Shown one piece after another: positions 36,201 through 41,250 of a stretch of DNA of 64,000 nt. How positions within the stretch are numbered: the stretch's first letter is position 1; each line of letters starts with the position of its first letter. The notes beneath the pieces were generated by a model that was not told where the DNA came from, made no database searches, and worked only from the letters and a program-made list of their open reading frames with translations. This stretch comes from Ctenosaura bakeri (lineage: Eukaryota > Chordata > Lepidosauria > Squamata > Iguanidae), in assembly GCA_948474755.1 (NCBI GenBank), contig CAOLHI010000482.1:62001-126000 (forward strand), read 5' to 3'. Position numbers and translations under genes: made by a program.

Positions 36201-36790
36201 CAAATGAAATGCAAAACATGAACAGTAGTAACTACGTAAGATTTCAGTCTGAGTAATTGTCTCCACCTAAAGCCAAGATTAGTTTCAACTGGCGGTAAAA
36301 TGCTTAACACTTATTTACCGCTGTGATCATGGATTGCCTAGGAAGCACAGCATTGAATAAATTCCATTTAGAGGAGTTATGTTGCTGCCTACAGTGACAC
36401 TTATTATAAACATATATAATGTGGAATGTACTACATAGCAAGTGGGAAATAGCTCCATCAACATCTCCATCTCCTATGGTTGCCTAAAACACTAGCAGTA
36501 ATTGCATCTTGTGTAATTTCAGAAATCCAAGGCTTTTCTACTACTTAGATTTACAAGATAGCATTAAAAAGTTAGTTGCAGTTTTCTCCTCAACTTACTT
36601 GTGCACTCATTTCTTTCTGGGGATCGTTGCCCAACATGTCCAGGGGGACAGGATGAAACACACACGCCTATCTGTTTCATGTCTCTCCTCTCCAGATGAA
36701 AAAAGAGCCGTGGTTTACATGTCATGCATCCATTGTATTCAGAACATGTTGCACATCCTCCTGGGCAAGCTTGGCTCATATTGCGATGCG
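837..36790 (-). CDS. RSPO3: R-spondin 3, partial gene (exons 2-5 with introns)
   Basis: This is a secreted Wnt-signalling enhancer. R-spondins bind LGR4/5/6 and the ubiquitin ligases ZNRF3/RNF43, which leaves more Frizzled at the cell surface. Reading the minus strand from high to low coordinates gives two furin-like Cys-rich repeats, one TSP1 domain and a Lys/Arg-rich tail, the R-spondin order. Exon sizes are 192, 147, 195 and 185 nt. Every junction is phase 1 with GT-AG borders, and splicing keeps one open frame of 239 residues to the TAA at 837-839. By recalled comparison the Fu1 and TSP1 sequences are closer to RSPO3 than to RSPO1, 2 or 4. Introns are about 1.2 kb (2), 2.2 kb (3) and 31.9 kb (4). 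Exon 1, with the start codon and signal peptide, is not in view. No frameshift or premature stop is seen. Confidence 0.96.
1031..2815. other. intronic sequence, nothing recognised
   Basis: AT-rich unique-looking DNA. No repeat family, coding exon or structured element could be supported. Confidence 0.6.
2817..2875. repeat. (TTA)n microsatellite
   Basis: About 19 uninterrupted trinucleotide units. They create artefactual poly-Tyr and poly-Ile reading frames on the two strands. Confidence 0.98.
3281..3686 (-). mobile_element. GC-rich multi-hairpin non-autonomous DNA element (copy 1)
   Basis: Ends pair as inverted repeats around TTTGCACTTG / CAAGTGCAAA. The possible 3-bp target duplication is TCA (3278-3280) against TCG (3687-3689). 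The interior holds three hairpins: 3431-3459 (CCAGTTGGTGGAG arms), about 3480-3518 (GGCTCGCGC arms) and about 3551-3593 (GCTATTGAAAG arms). The same order occurs, in opposite orientation, in the copy at 7252-7718, with different stem sequences. A donor-like CCGGTAAGTAT is on the minus strand at 3321-3331, the RSPO3 sense strand. No transposase is encoded. GC content is far above the surroundings. Confidence 0.75.
3783..3870 (+). mobile_element. Tigger-like terminal fragment
   Basis: TA followed by CAGGCATACCTCAGTTAACA resembles the terminal repeat of Tc1/mariner Tigger elements. No matching opposite end was found nearby, so this is a partial copy or a chance likeness. Confidence 0.45.
3871..5126. 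other. intronic sequence, nothing recognised
   Basis: No coding exon or repeat family identified on either strand. Confidence 0.55.
5127..5230. repeat. (TCTA)n/(TCTG)n compound microsatellite
   Basis: A tetranucleotide tract of TCTA units interrupted by a block of TCTG units at about 5151-5168, then a longer pure TCTA block. Likely polymorphic. Confidence 0.98.
5231..6815. other. intronic sequence, nothing recognised
   Basis: AT-rich DNA with a short CT-rich patch near 6055. No family or exon could be supported. Confidence 0.55.
6819..7150. mobile_element. AT-rich fold-back element flanked by 17-bp direct repeats
   Basis: Flanks GATGAAACTAATGAACT (6819-6835) and GATGAGACTAATGAACT (7134-7150) differ at one base. 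Between them the sequence folds back: ATGTTAATAAACAAAAATA at 6837-6855 is repeated inverted at the right end near 7112-7130, with ATGCAAATACAT and AGTAAAGTCCTGATAA also mirrored. The left arm carries about 75 extra bases. No family recognised. Confidence 0.6.
7153..7965. mobile_element. unclassified GAGTC-rich interspersed repeat, copy A (interrupted)
   Basis: It shares the same segments in the same order with 39061-39419: GCAGCAGGGACA, GACCTCAA, TGCCTAACCT, ACTTTGGGCTTGAGACAGAT, GGATGAATG, TATACAA, and an end dense in GAGTC/GACTT words. The hairpin element at 7252-7718 has inserted into it. No reading frame is shared by the copies, so it is probably non-coding. Family unknown. Confidence 0.65.
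7252..7718 (+). mobile_element. GC-rich multi-hairpin non-autonomous DNA element (copy 2)
   Basis: Terminal repeats are GGCCCTTTCCGCAC and its inverted counterpart ending in GTGCAGAAAGGGCC. Hairpins lie at about 7399-7437 (CTTTTTAAAAACCTC arms), 7485-7515 (GGCGCACAC arms) and 7551-7579 (CCGGTTGGTGGAG arms). A donor-like CCGGTGAGTAG is at 7669-7679. It is the same family as 3281-3686 in opposite orientation and is nested in the GAGTC repeat. The flanking 3 bp (TTT, ATA) do not match. Confidence 0.8.
7966..8895. other. intronic sequence with a 17-base T run
   Basis: Poly(T) at 8025-8041 could be the antisense tail of an old retroposon, but no body is recognised beside it. Nothing else is supported. 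Confidence 0.5.
8896..9255 (-). mobile_element. L2-like LINE 3' fragment
   Basis: The minus strand encodes T-F-S-S-I-A-P-K-L-W-N-G-L-P-E-E-T-R and then K-A-V-K-T-V-L-F-R, the conserved C-terminal segment of L2-type LINE ORF2 proteins. It is followed by an A-rich tail region at the low-coordinate end. 5'-truncated. An exact short hairpin (AGTCTTGACTGCTTT arms) lies within it at about 9118-9152. Confidence 0.8.
9256..11185. other. intronic sequence, nothing recognised
   Basis: About 1.9 kb of AT-rich DNA without a repeat or exon that I can name. It could hold conserved non-coding elements, which cannot be judged without alignment. Confidence 0.5.
11189..11354. repeat. long imperfect hairpin (about 60-bp stem)
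   Basis: The left arm (11189-11255) and right arm (11287-11354) are reverse complements over about 60 bp with few mismatches, including CCTCTTCTGTTGTTCTCC against GGAGAACAACAGAAGAGG. The loop is 31 nt. It adjoins a CR1 fragment but is not part of the CR1 consensus I know. It could be a small fold-back transposon or a transcribed hairpin. Confidence 0.8.
11370..11785 (+). mobile_element. CR1 LINE 3' fragment
   Basis: It matches the familiar reptile CR1 3' end: AAATATTTGAAGAGATGTCAT, the AACATTAGGAAAAACTTCCTGA block, GGTTGGATGGCCATCTGT and GGGGGTTGGACTTGATAGCC, ending near TGATTCTGTGATTG. 5'-truncated and moderately diverged. Direct repeats TCATGTGATAAAG occur at 11349-11361 and 11824-11836 around it. 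Confidence 0.9.
11840..12620. other. intronic sequence with an (AG)n tract
   Basis: A GA-rich microsatellite spans 12230-12270. Nothing else is recognised. Confidence 0.6.
12635..12995. repeat. possible unclassified old repeat
   Basis: The block GAGAGTCCACGTGGCCTCTGA resembles GTAGTCCACATGGCTTCTAAG at 53503-53523. This suggests two diverged copies of one family, but the likeness is short. Confidence 0.25.
12996..14495. other. intronic sequence, nothing recognised
   Basis: It contains a short GAA run near 14255. No exon or repeat family supported. Confidence 0.5.
14500..14688 (-). mobile_element. tRNA-headed SINE (squamate type)
   Basis: The minus strand reads a tRNA-like head with a box-B-like GGGTTCAATTCCC region, the central GCCATGGAA and CTCAGCC blocks, and a tail ATGACTTGAAGGCACACAACAAC. 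The same layout recurs at 22191, 34162, 37132, 23003 and 60967. Confidence 0.85.
14690..17635. other. intronic sequence, nothing recognised
   Basis: About 2.9 kb of AT-rich DNA. I find no exon, repeat family or strong secondary structure. Confidence 0.5.
17640..18650 (-). mobile_element. BovB/RTE LINE reverse-transcriptase fragment
   Basis: The minus strand encodes G-C-V-L-S-P-Y, F-N-L-Y and N-N-L-R-Y-A-D-D, the RT active-site region of RTE/BovB LINEs, followed by degraded downstream ORF and a BovB-type tail (TCGACTTATG-like antisense at 17680-17700). Frameshifts and stops interrupt it. It is the longest coding relic of a mobile element in the window. Confidence 0.85.
18651..22185. other. 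intronic sequence, nothing recognised
   Basis: About 3.5 kb of AT-rich DNA with a poly(T) run at 19842-19857. No exon or family identified. Confidence 0.5.
22191..22391 (+). mobile_element. tRNA-headed SINE (squamate type)
   Basis: The head TGGTATAGTGGTCTGAGCA resembles box A and AGTTTGATTCCCTG resembles box B. The body includes GGCCATGAAAACCCACTGGC and the tail is AAGTCAGAAATGACTTGAAG then an AC-rich run. A good example of the family. Confidence 0.9.
22392..23000. other. intronic sequence, nothing recognised
   Basis: No repeat or exon supported. Confidence 0.45.
23003..23235 (-). mobile_element. tRNA-headed SINE, related subfamily
   Basis: In minus orientation it carries the GGGTTTGAATCCCC box B, GCCCTGGAAACCCACTGG, CCTTGGGCAAG and a tail near CCAAGAAAACTCTATGACA, TTGGAAATGGCTTGAA. 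It is longer than the other copies, like the one at 37132. Confidence 0.8.
23236..24264. other. intronic sequence, nothing recognised
   Basis: A short GT/G-rich run is at 24158-24177. No family or exon supported. Confidence 0.5.
24265..24620 (-). mobile_element. possible L2-like LINE 3' fragment
   Basis: The antisense of GGGGAGAGCATTCTGCAACT and CACCAAGAAGGTTCTCTTCT resembles the L2 3' coding end (lightly conserved W-N-x-L-P region), followed by an A-rich stretch. Diverged, so only moderately sure. Confidence 0.45.
24830..25065 (+). mobile_element. L2-like LINE 3' fragment
   Basis: The plus strand encodes A-F-S-V-V-A-P-L-L-W-N-S-I-P-R, with following hydrophobic/basic residues, the standard L2 ORF2 C-terminal motif. 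5'-truncated; the tail is degraded. Confidence 0.7.
25066..28400. other. intronic sequence, nothing recognised
   Basis: About 3.3 kb with short A runs near 25603 and a stretch at 25727-25765 resembling the TTACTCCCA-AGTAA motif seen elsewhere. No exon or full repeat supported. Confidence 0.45.
28405..29040 (+). mobile_element. Tigger-like non-autonomous element with nested palindromic insertion
   Basis: Terminal repeats start CAGTTGGCCCTCCACATTT and end in the inverted counterpart AAATGTGGAGGGCGGACTG. Both are flanked by TA (28403-28404, 29041-29042), as expected for Tc1/mariner insertion. The interior has no transposase. A related copy is at 47036-47566. The palindromic element at 28600-28779 is inserted inside and is therefore younger. 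Confidence 0.8.
28600..28779. mobile_element. palindromic GGCCATTTC-type element, 180 bp
   Basis: A near-perfect palindrome: the two arms (starting GGTCATTTCCGCACTAGCCT) are reverse complements over almost 90 bp, meeting at a short centre near 28690. It is flanked by exact CTA target duplications (28597-28599, 28780-28782). High arm identity implies a fairly recent insertion or arm homogenisation. Non-coding. Confidence 0.92.
29120..29480 (-). mobile_element. probable L2-like LINE 3' fragment
   Basis: The antisense of CCTACCTCATAACACCATGG and the adjoining A/T-rich tract resemble the 3' untranslated end of L2-type LINEs, with a diverged coding remnant above it. Moderate support. Confidence 0.5.
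29481..31105. other. intronic sequence, nothing recognised
   Basis: AT-rich DNA. No exon or family supported on either strand. Confidence 0.5.
31110..31560 (+). mobile_element. BovB/RTE LINE 3' fragment
   Basis: The plus strand encodes L-S-Y-Y-G-Y-I-M-R-S-D-S-L-E-K, matching the BovB ORF end (Y-F-G-H-x-M-R-R-x-D-S-L-E-K). It is followed by basic residues and a diverged final segment. A stop and a frameshift are present. Confidence 0.75.
31561..32774. other. intronic sequence, nothing recognised
   Basis: No exon beyond RSPO3 and no repeat family supported in this 1.2 kb. Confidence 0.5.
32775..32780 (-). terminator. RSPO3: candidate intronic poly(A) signal ATTAAA
   Basis: A minus-strand ATTAAA lies about 109 nt into intron 4, just past the weak exon 4 donor. 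If used it would end a transcript encoding RSPO3 without its basic tail. The motif is seen; its use is speculative. Confidence 0.25.
32889..33083 (-). CDS. RSPO3: RSPO3 exon 4: thrombospondin type-1 domain
   Basis: The exon follows the acceptor TTTTTTACAG and begins within V-H-C-K-V-N-E-W-S-A-W-S-P-C. The W-S-A-W is the W-x-x-W site where R-spondins carry C-mannose. It continues through K-T-C-G-F-K-R-G-N-E-T-R-V-R-E-I and ends K-K-C-Q-K-E-P-G, very close to mammalian RSPO3. In the family this domain binds heparan sulfate and assists secretion. The donor is CCAG|GTACTT, which departs from GTRAGT at intron positions 4 and 5, so it looks weak. Reading through it would add only Gly-Thr and then stop. 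A palindromic DNA element (33188-33389) lies 104 bp upstream of the acceptor. Confidence 0.97.
33188..33389. mobile_element. palindromic GGCCATTTC-type element in RSPO3 intron 3
   Basis: It starts GACCATTTCTGCACTACACT and ends in the inverted counterpart ...GTGCAGAAATGTCC. It is flanked by exact TTA duplications (33185-33187, 33390-33392). Arms of about 90 bp are reverse complementary with some mismatches around an AATTCTCAGC centre. The near end is 104 bp upstream of the exon 4 acceptor. Confidence 0.92.
33730..34110 (+). mobile_element. CR1-like LINE 3' fragment (second subfamily)
   Basis: The series AGAAATATTTCTTCATACAA, GACTTTGGAATTCATTGCCA and GTAGTGATCACTCCTTGC resembles the 3' coding end of a squamate CR1-type LINE different from the copies at 11370 and 52775. 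Diverged and truncated. Confidence 0.6.
34162..34347 (+). mobile_element. tRNA-headed SINE (squamate type)
   Basis: The head is GATGCAGTTGGTCTGAGCAT, box B is GATTTGATTCCCC, and the tail is TACTTGAAGGTACACAACAA then CAACAAAA. Very similar to the copy at 22191. Confidence 0.9.
34348..35273. other. RSPO3 intron 3, unassigned part
   Basis: Nothing beyond the exon 3 donor region is recognised here. Confidence 0.5.
35274..35420 (-). CDS. RSPO3: RSPO3 exon 3: second furin-like repeat (Fu2)
   Basis: Read on the minus strand, the exon follows the acceptor GTGCTTCAG and ends at ATTG|GTAAG. With the last base of exon 2 it encodes K-C-K-E-D-C-E-A-C-F-I-K-N-F-C and continues to NNHTMECND. The two Phe residues of C-F-I-K-N-F-C are four apart, matching the LGR-contacting pair of RSPO1 (F106/F110), so receptor binding looks intact. 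An N-H-T sequon near the end is shared with mammalian RSPO3. Its 147 nt are 2 + 48 codons + 1. The reading frame opens past the exon into intron on both sides, so a simple ORF call would give wrong borders. Confidence 0.97.
35421..36598. other. RSPO3: RSPO3 intron 2
   Basis: A 1178-bp phase-1 intron with GTAAGT donor and GCTTCAG acceptor on the minus strand. No repeat is recognised inside, which is unusual for this window. Confidence 0.85.
36599..36790 (-). CDS. RSPO3: RSPO3 exon 2: first furin-like repeat (Fu1)
   Basis: The exon starts after the acceptor TTCTTAG and ends at the donor ACAA|GTAAGTTG. It adds 2 nt to a codon begun in exon 1 and leaves 1 nt, so both flanking introns are phase 1. 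It contains CPGGCATCSEYNGCMTCKPR and LFFHLERRDMKQIGVC, a Cys-rich Fu1 repeat nearly identical to vertebrate RSPO3. By alignment to RSPO1, the Arg and Gln that contact ZNRF3/RNF43 are both kept (R-R-D-M-K-Q, five residues apart). An N-M-S glycosylation sequon precedes the first Cys, as in other RSPO3 proteins. The end of the repeat (PGHVGQRSPERNEC) differs from the human residues there. A CT/GA repeat lies about 85 bp upstream of the acceptor. Confidence 0.97.
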
Positions 36791-36873
36791 CTAAGAAGAA
36801 AAATGACCAGAAGAAAGGGAGGATTAGCTTAACTGGTGATAACATCTCTCTAATCCTTAAACTGTACACTGAA

Positions 36874-36898
36874 ATCTCTCTCTCTCTCTCTCTCTCTT
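36874..36898. repeat. (CT)n microsatellite near RSPO3 exon 2
   Basis: About 12 dinucleotide units, 85 bp upstream of the exon 2 acceptor. On the transcript it reads as a GA tract. Confidence 0.95.
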
Positions 36899-37131
36899 TT
36901 GCAGCTTGCAAAACATAGCAAGTTCATTTCTTTGCTATTAATTATATCCACTGTAATGGAAACTTTACAATTCTTTTTAAAACAGGGAAAGTGAAAAAAA
37001 TGTGTGCATGTTCCTTTATGCATTTGTACTTTGAAGAAAACAGCACTATGTGCAATGGGGCCATAGAATTGAAGCCTCAGTGACAATTCTGTATTATGTT
37101 TACTTGTAAATAAGTCCCACAAAATGGCTAA

Positions 37132-37343
37132 AGGCAGCACAGTGTGGTGGTTTTAGTGTTGGAATACAACTCTGGAGAGCAGGGTTCAAATCCCTGCTCA
37201 GCTGTTGAAACCTACTGGTTGACCTTGGGCAAGTCACAGTCTCTCAGCCTCAGAGGAGGGCAAAGGCATCCCATCTCTGAACAAATCTTGCCAAGAAAAC
37301 CCCATGACAACCAGACATGTCTAGAAGGCACACAACAACAAAT
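37132..37343 (+). mobile_element. tRNA-headed SINE (longer subfamily)
   Basis: The head is GTGTGGTGGTTTTAGTGTTG, box B is GGGTTCAAATCCC, and the body includes GACCTTGGGCAAGTCACAGT. The tail is CCAAGAAAACCCCATGACAA then GAAGGCACACAACAAC. It is the best-preserved head of the family here. Confidence 0.92.
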
Positions 37344-38210
37344 TATTTATGGGATAAAATCTGCATCTTTATGTAACAATGTAAATCATATACCATAGAA
37401 ATAAATCTCACTAAGGTAAATGGGACTTATTTTCCTGAAAGTATATCCACAATCATGGCAGCAGCTTCCATCCTGCCACAGTGAGTTACAGCAGGGTAGG
37501 TCAGGCTATTCTCTGTTCCACTCCTGAAAAAGGAACTTCACAGTAAGTCCAATTTTCCATTTTCCAGTCATGGAAGAACATGGTCTGCAGTAGGTGGTAG
37601 CAAGCAATTAATCCTGTGGCTGTTTAAGGAGACACCACCCTGTTAGTGACTGTATACCTCCATGTTTTGATATGGTCTAATTGGCAATAATTGGCACAAA
37701 ATATAAATTATACATACTTATGGCTGAAAGGCCATGTGGAAATTAGAAACTGGCTGGATAGGAGGCCAAAAGATAACCCTAGCATGGCCAGCTCATAAAG
37801 CCTAACTTAATAGCTCTAAGTTCGTCCTCTCAGTGAAAACAATAGAGGCAGCTAGCAAGAACCCCTGCTGTGTGCATTTCCTATCAAAGCCTTCCAAAGT
37901 CCTCCTTCCTAGCATAAGCATCTTCCACATTCCTGTCATCAACACAGAGCTGGCATATAGTCATCAAAGCCTTTGTCACCTACCTACTAAAATCATCAAC
38001 CTATTTTCCTCATATATTAAAACAATAAACTCATTCCAGCCACCTTTTTGTCCACCCTGCAAATTCTATTGTTTGACCAGGCAGAAAGTCATCAATATCT
38101 CATGCCCTCAGGGCAGGTTTTTGGGTATAAAAGACCCTGATTTTGGGTACCTCCTTGCAGCACTTCGATTTCAGGAACCCACTCTGTCACTCTGACTTTT
38201 GACAAGCACT
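37344..38210. other. intron 1 sequence, nothing recognised
   Basis: It contains a short TGGGACTTATTTTCC motif at 37420 that recurs elsewhere. No exon supported. Confidence 0.45.
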
Positions 38211-38214
38211 GTCC

Positions 38215-38446
38215 TTGGGTGCAAGCCCAAGCCATCTCATCCTTAGTAATAACAATAGCATGTATAAGCTAAGTGCTCTCTAAGTGGTTTACAATGTATT
38301 AGCTAATTGCCTCCAACAAGCTGGGTATTCATTTTATTGACCTGTGGAAGGCTGGAAAGCTGAGTCAACCTGTAGCCCGGCAGGATCAAACTCACAACCT
38401 TCTGGCTGCAGTACCAGCATTTAACCACGGAGCCACCAGGCCTCCA
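38215..38446 (-). mobile_element. tRNA-headed SINE, different family
   Basis: The minus strand reads GGTGGCTCCGTGGTTAAATG (box-A-like), then GTGAGTTTGATCCTGCCGG (box-B-like), and ends in an AT-rich tail with ATTGTTATTACT. The head and tail differ from the main SINE of the window. Confidence 0.75.
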
Positions 38447-39055
38447 GTCCGGCTATCCATTTTCCTCCCTTTCTTTTAAGTTAGCCTTGTGTGGTTGTGT
38501 GCATGCATGACAATCTCTCTCTCTGTGTGTGTGTATTTTCCCCAAACAAAACACATTTAAAATTGAACTTTGAGTTTTCTGGCTGGTCTCCTTAGCAGTG
38601 ACCCCATACACAAAGGTGGAAGGTCTTAAGTTGCCCCCCTCTCATTAGCTTATATTTTGCAATCCATTAATTCCATATTTTTACGTTCCATTGCAGGTAT
38701 AAAGTCAGTTTTAATAACTAACAATTTAATTGAATTTAAATTGTTGATTTAACAATTAACCATTTAATTTAACAAATTAAGTAGAATTTGGAATTTTGGC
38801 ATCTGCAGCTTTGGAAGCGGAGAATAGAATCCTTCTTACTCTCTGTTTGTGAAGCTGGAGGCTTTTGTATCAATGGACATACAAAGATATGCAGCTTCTA
38901 AAATGGGAATTGGGGCCCTTTTTTACTCTCCATTACTGAATCTTCAAGAGCTTTAGAAGGAAGAGTCCTTCCTCCTCAATCCCACTGTCTAACACATTTT
39001 CTGTTCCCCTATGAGAAACAAGCCTTGCACTCTGCTCTTACGAAAAGTTTTAGAA
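38447..39055. other. intron 1 sequence with AT-rich palindromic words
   Basis: 38720-38785 is a run of overlapping TTTAAATTG / CAATTTAAT words, a weak AT fold-back. Nothing else recognised. Confidence 0.45.
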
Positions 39056-39060
39056 AGCTC

Positions 39061-39419
39061 CCCTGATATGCAGCAGGGACAGACTACAGAGTAGACCTCA
39101 ATCCTGCCTTAGGCCCACTGCCTAACCTGTTTGCTGTTCCCCCTGAGAAATGCACCCACACTTTGGGCTTGAGACAGATTGTCACGTGACCAGCAGACAA
39201 AAAGAGATGGAAATGTTGTTTAAAGTTGGAAGATTTCTGGATGAATGTGGTATGTTACTGAATCAAGGCAGCAAGTTGGTCACTAAAAATATACAAATCA
39301 TGAGTCGAGTCAAATCAGTGCGTCATTTATTGCCAAGTCAAGTCCACGTTGAATCACTGAAGTGACTTAAGTCCAAATTGAGTCTGAGTCAATTGACTCG
39401 AGTCAAAATCACTGCCCTG
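39061..39419. mobile_element. unclassified GAGTC-rich interspersed repeat, copy B (uninterrupted)
   Basis: It matches 7153-7965 once the nested element there is removed, including ACTTTGGGCTTGAGACAGAT and GGATGAATGTG. The high-coordinate end is packed with GAGTC and GACTY words (39300-39410). It serves as the empty-site reference for the insertion in copy A. Confidence 0.7.
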
Positions 39420-40366
39420 TACATATGTCCATTAGTAGTTCAGAGGTATTAAACATAGCTGAGGTCATGACACTTCTAGTGGAGTAAACCAGAAAGAGAT
39501 GTCATGGAGAATTCCACACAGCAGAGCACTCTGCAGATTCTTGGGCAAAGAAACCTTCTGTTCCATGGAGACTAGATGAAATGAGATGAAGAGGGCATCA
39601 GATAGTCTAAAATTGTTCATTAGAAATAGATTGATTTTAACAGCATGTCTCATGTTTAACTTGTACTACCACTTCTCTCTTTCAGATTTTAGTTGTGGGA
39701 AGAAGGATGGCAAACCATCTCTTAGGTTTGATGAAAGACTGTCAGCCATGAGTGTGAATATGGAGTCCAAAAGAAGTGTGCAGAAAACTGTATCAGAGCA
39801 CACAGGTTTGCTGTTACTGAACATGGTCCCAAGATCAAGACCTTTCATGTTGAAGTCTTGCAAAAGGAATTAAGTCATATGAAATTTAGTGGCACTTTTT
39901 TCAAAGATTCAAATGAAGGTCTTGTTAAGGGCTTAAGATCCAGAGGTAAGTCCCAAATAGGGAAGCAGTGTATAACTGGTGTGGGGGTGGGTTAGTGTGT
40001 GCATACATGCACATGCTGCAGCACTCCACAGGAACTCTTTGATATGTGGATATCTGGATAGGGAAACACAGCATGGTCTCTTAAGCACTAGTGCTAGAGT
40101 AGCTTTTCAAGGTGTTAGAGTTGAGTGTCAAATTGAACCCAGCTATTAGGAAGAGTAGTACTGTCTTGATGGTGGCTGAATGTGGTTGTAGAGACTTCCT
40201 TGACCACCACCAGCAAAAGGCCATCCATGTGTCCTCAAAAATGTGGAGTCTCTATGAACTGTTTAAATGGGTTCTACTACTTTATCATCTTAGTCTTGAT
40301 TCAATAGTTCTCCCCTGCTTTCAATATCTAACCGTCTTTGGTTGGGGTGGGAGACAAAAAGGATGC
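39420..40366. other. intron 1 sequence, nothing recognised
   Basis: No exon or family supported. Confidence 0.5.
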
Positions 40367-40369
40367 TCA

Positions 40370-40565
40370 GGCCATTTCCGCACTACACTGTTACACTGCT
40401 ATTATTCCATTTTCAACATCCTGTGAAATCCTGGGGTTTGCAGTTTAGGGCATTTAGAATTCTCAGCCAGAGAGCTCTTTGGTCTCAGTAAACTACAAAC
40501 TGAGAATTCCATAGGATGTTGAAAGTAGAATAATAGTGCTATAACAGTGTAGTGGAGAAATGGCC
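40370..40565. mobile_element. palindromic GGCCATTTC-type element, 196 bp
   Basis: GGCCATTTCCGCACTACACT and its inverted end ...GTGGAGAAATGGCC are flanked by exact TCA duplications (40367-40369, 40566-40568). The inner arms contain ATCCTGGGGTTTGCAGTTTA and a partly matching counterpart. Non-coding. Confidence 0.92.
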
Positions 40566-40568
40566 TCA

Positions 40569-41218
40569 GTGTGGAAGAAGCCAAGTGCCCTGTATTGATA
40601 GTGCTGCTAGACCCAAGAACCAAGCTGTTCTCAGCCACCTGGGGACCATCAGGCTTGAGCCCACCTTTCCATCTTCACTTTCCACTCCACATTTATGAGG
40701 TCACATGGGTGGAAGTAAAGATCTCCTATTGGTACTAAAGGAGAAGCCATTGCAGTTTCCTGCATTAGAATCTTCACCATGTTGTACTATGTTGATGCAG
40801 GGACTCCAGATGACTTTGCTGATGTCTATAATGGTTCCCAGGTGTTGAATTCTCCTGGAGTTGGCTCTTTTCTTTTTGACTGTAAAGCCCAGGAAGGTAG
40901 AGCTAAGATGGTTTGCAGCATATCCAACTGGCTCTGTTGCATGGAAAATAGATCAGCAGATCATGCAGCTACAGGAAAATGTGTATCACTTTGGTTCTCA
41001 GAAGAGCTACTAAGGCTGACAAGAAAACCCCATTCACCTTATGTTGCTCATAATCATAAATGACTTGAAGACACACAATAACAGATGTGTATTGTAGATA
41101 CATATAGTTTTACAGTCTAAGGCAAGGATGCAGAACATTTTCAGCCCTAGAGAGCACACTGAATGAAGTCTCCGCATATGCATGCTGACAAGTGTATACA
41201 CAACTCTCTCCCTCACTT

Positions 41219-41219
<1 letters not shown>
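40569..41219. other. intron 1 sequence with a possible SINE tail
   Basis: 40995-41090 contains GACAAGAAAACCCCATTCAC and AATGACTTGAAGACACACAA, like the end of the tRNA-headed SINE, without a recognisable head. Confidence 0.4.

Positions 41220-41250
<31 letters not shown>
41220..41250. repeat. (AC)n microsatellite
   Basis: About 15 dinucleotide units. Confidence 0.97.

Noticed and set aside
22191..37343. tRNA genes at the SINE heads
   Set aside because: Box-like motifs are present, but a cloverleaf cannot be completed and each head continues into the shared SINE body.
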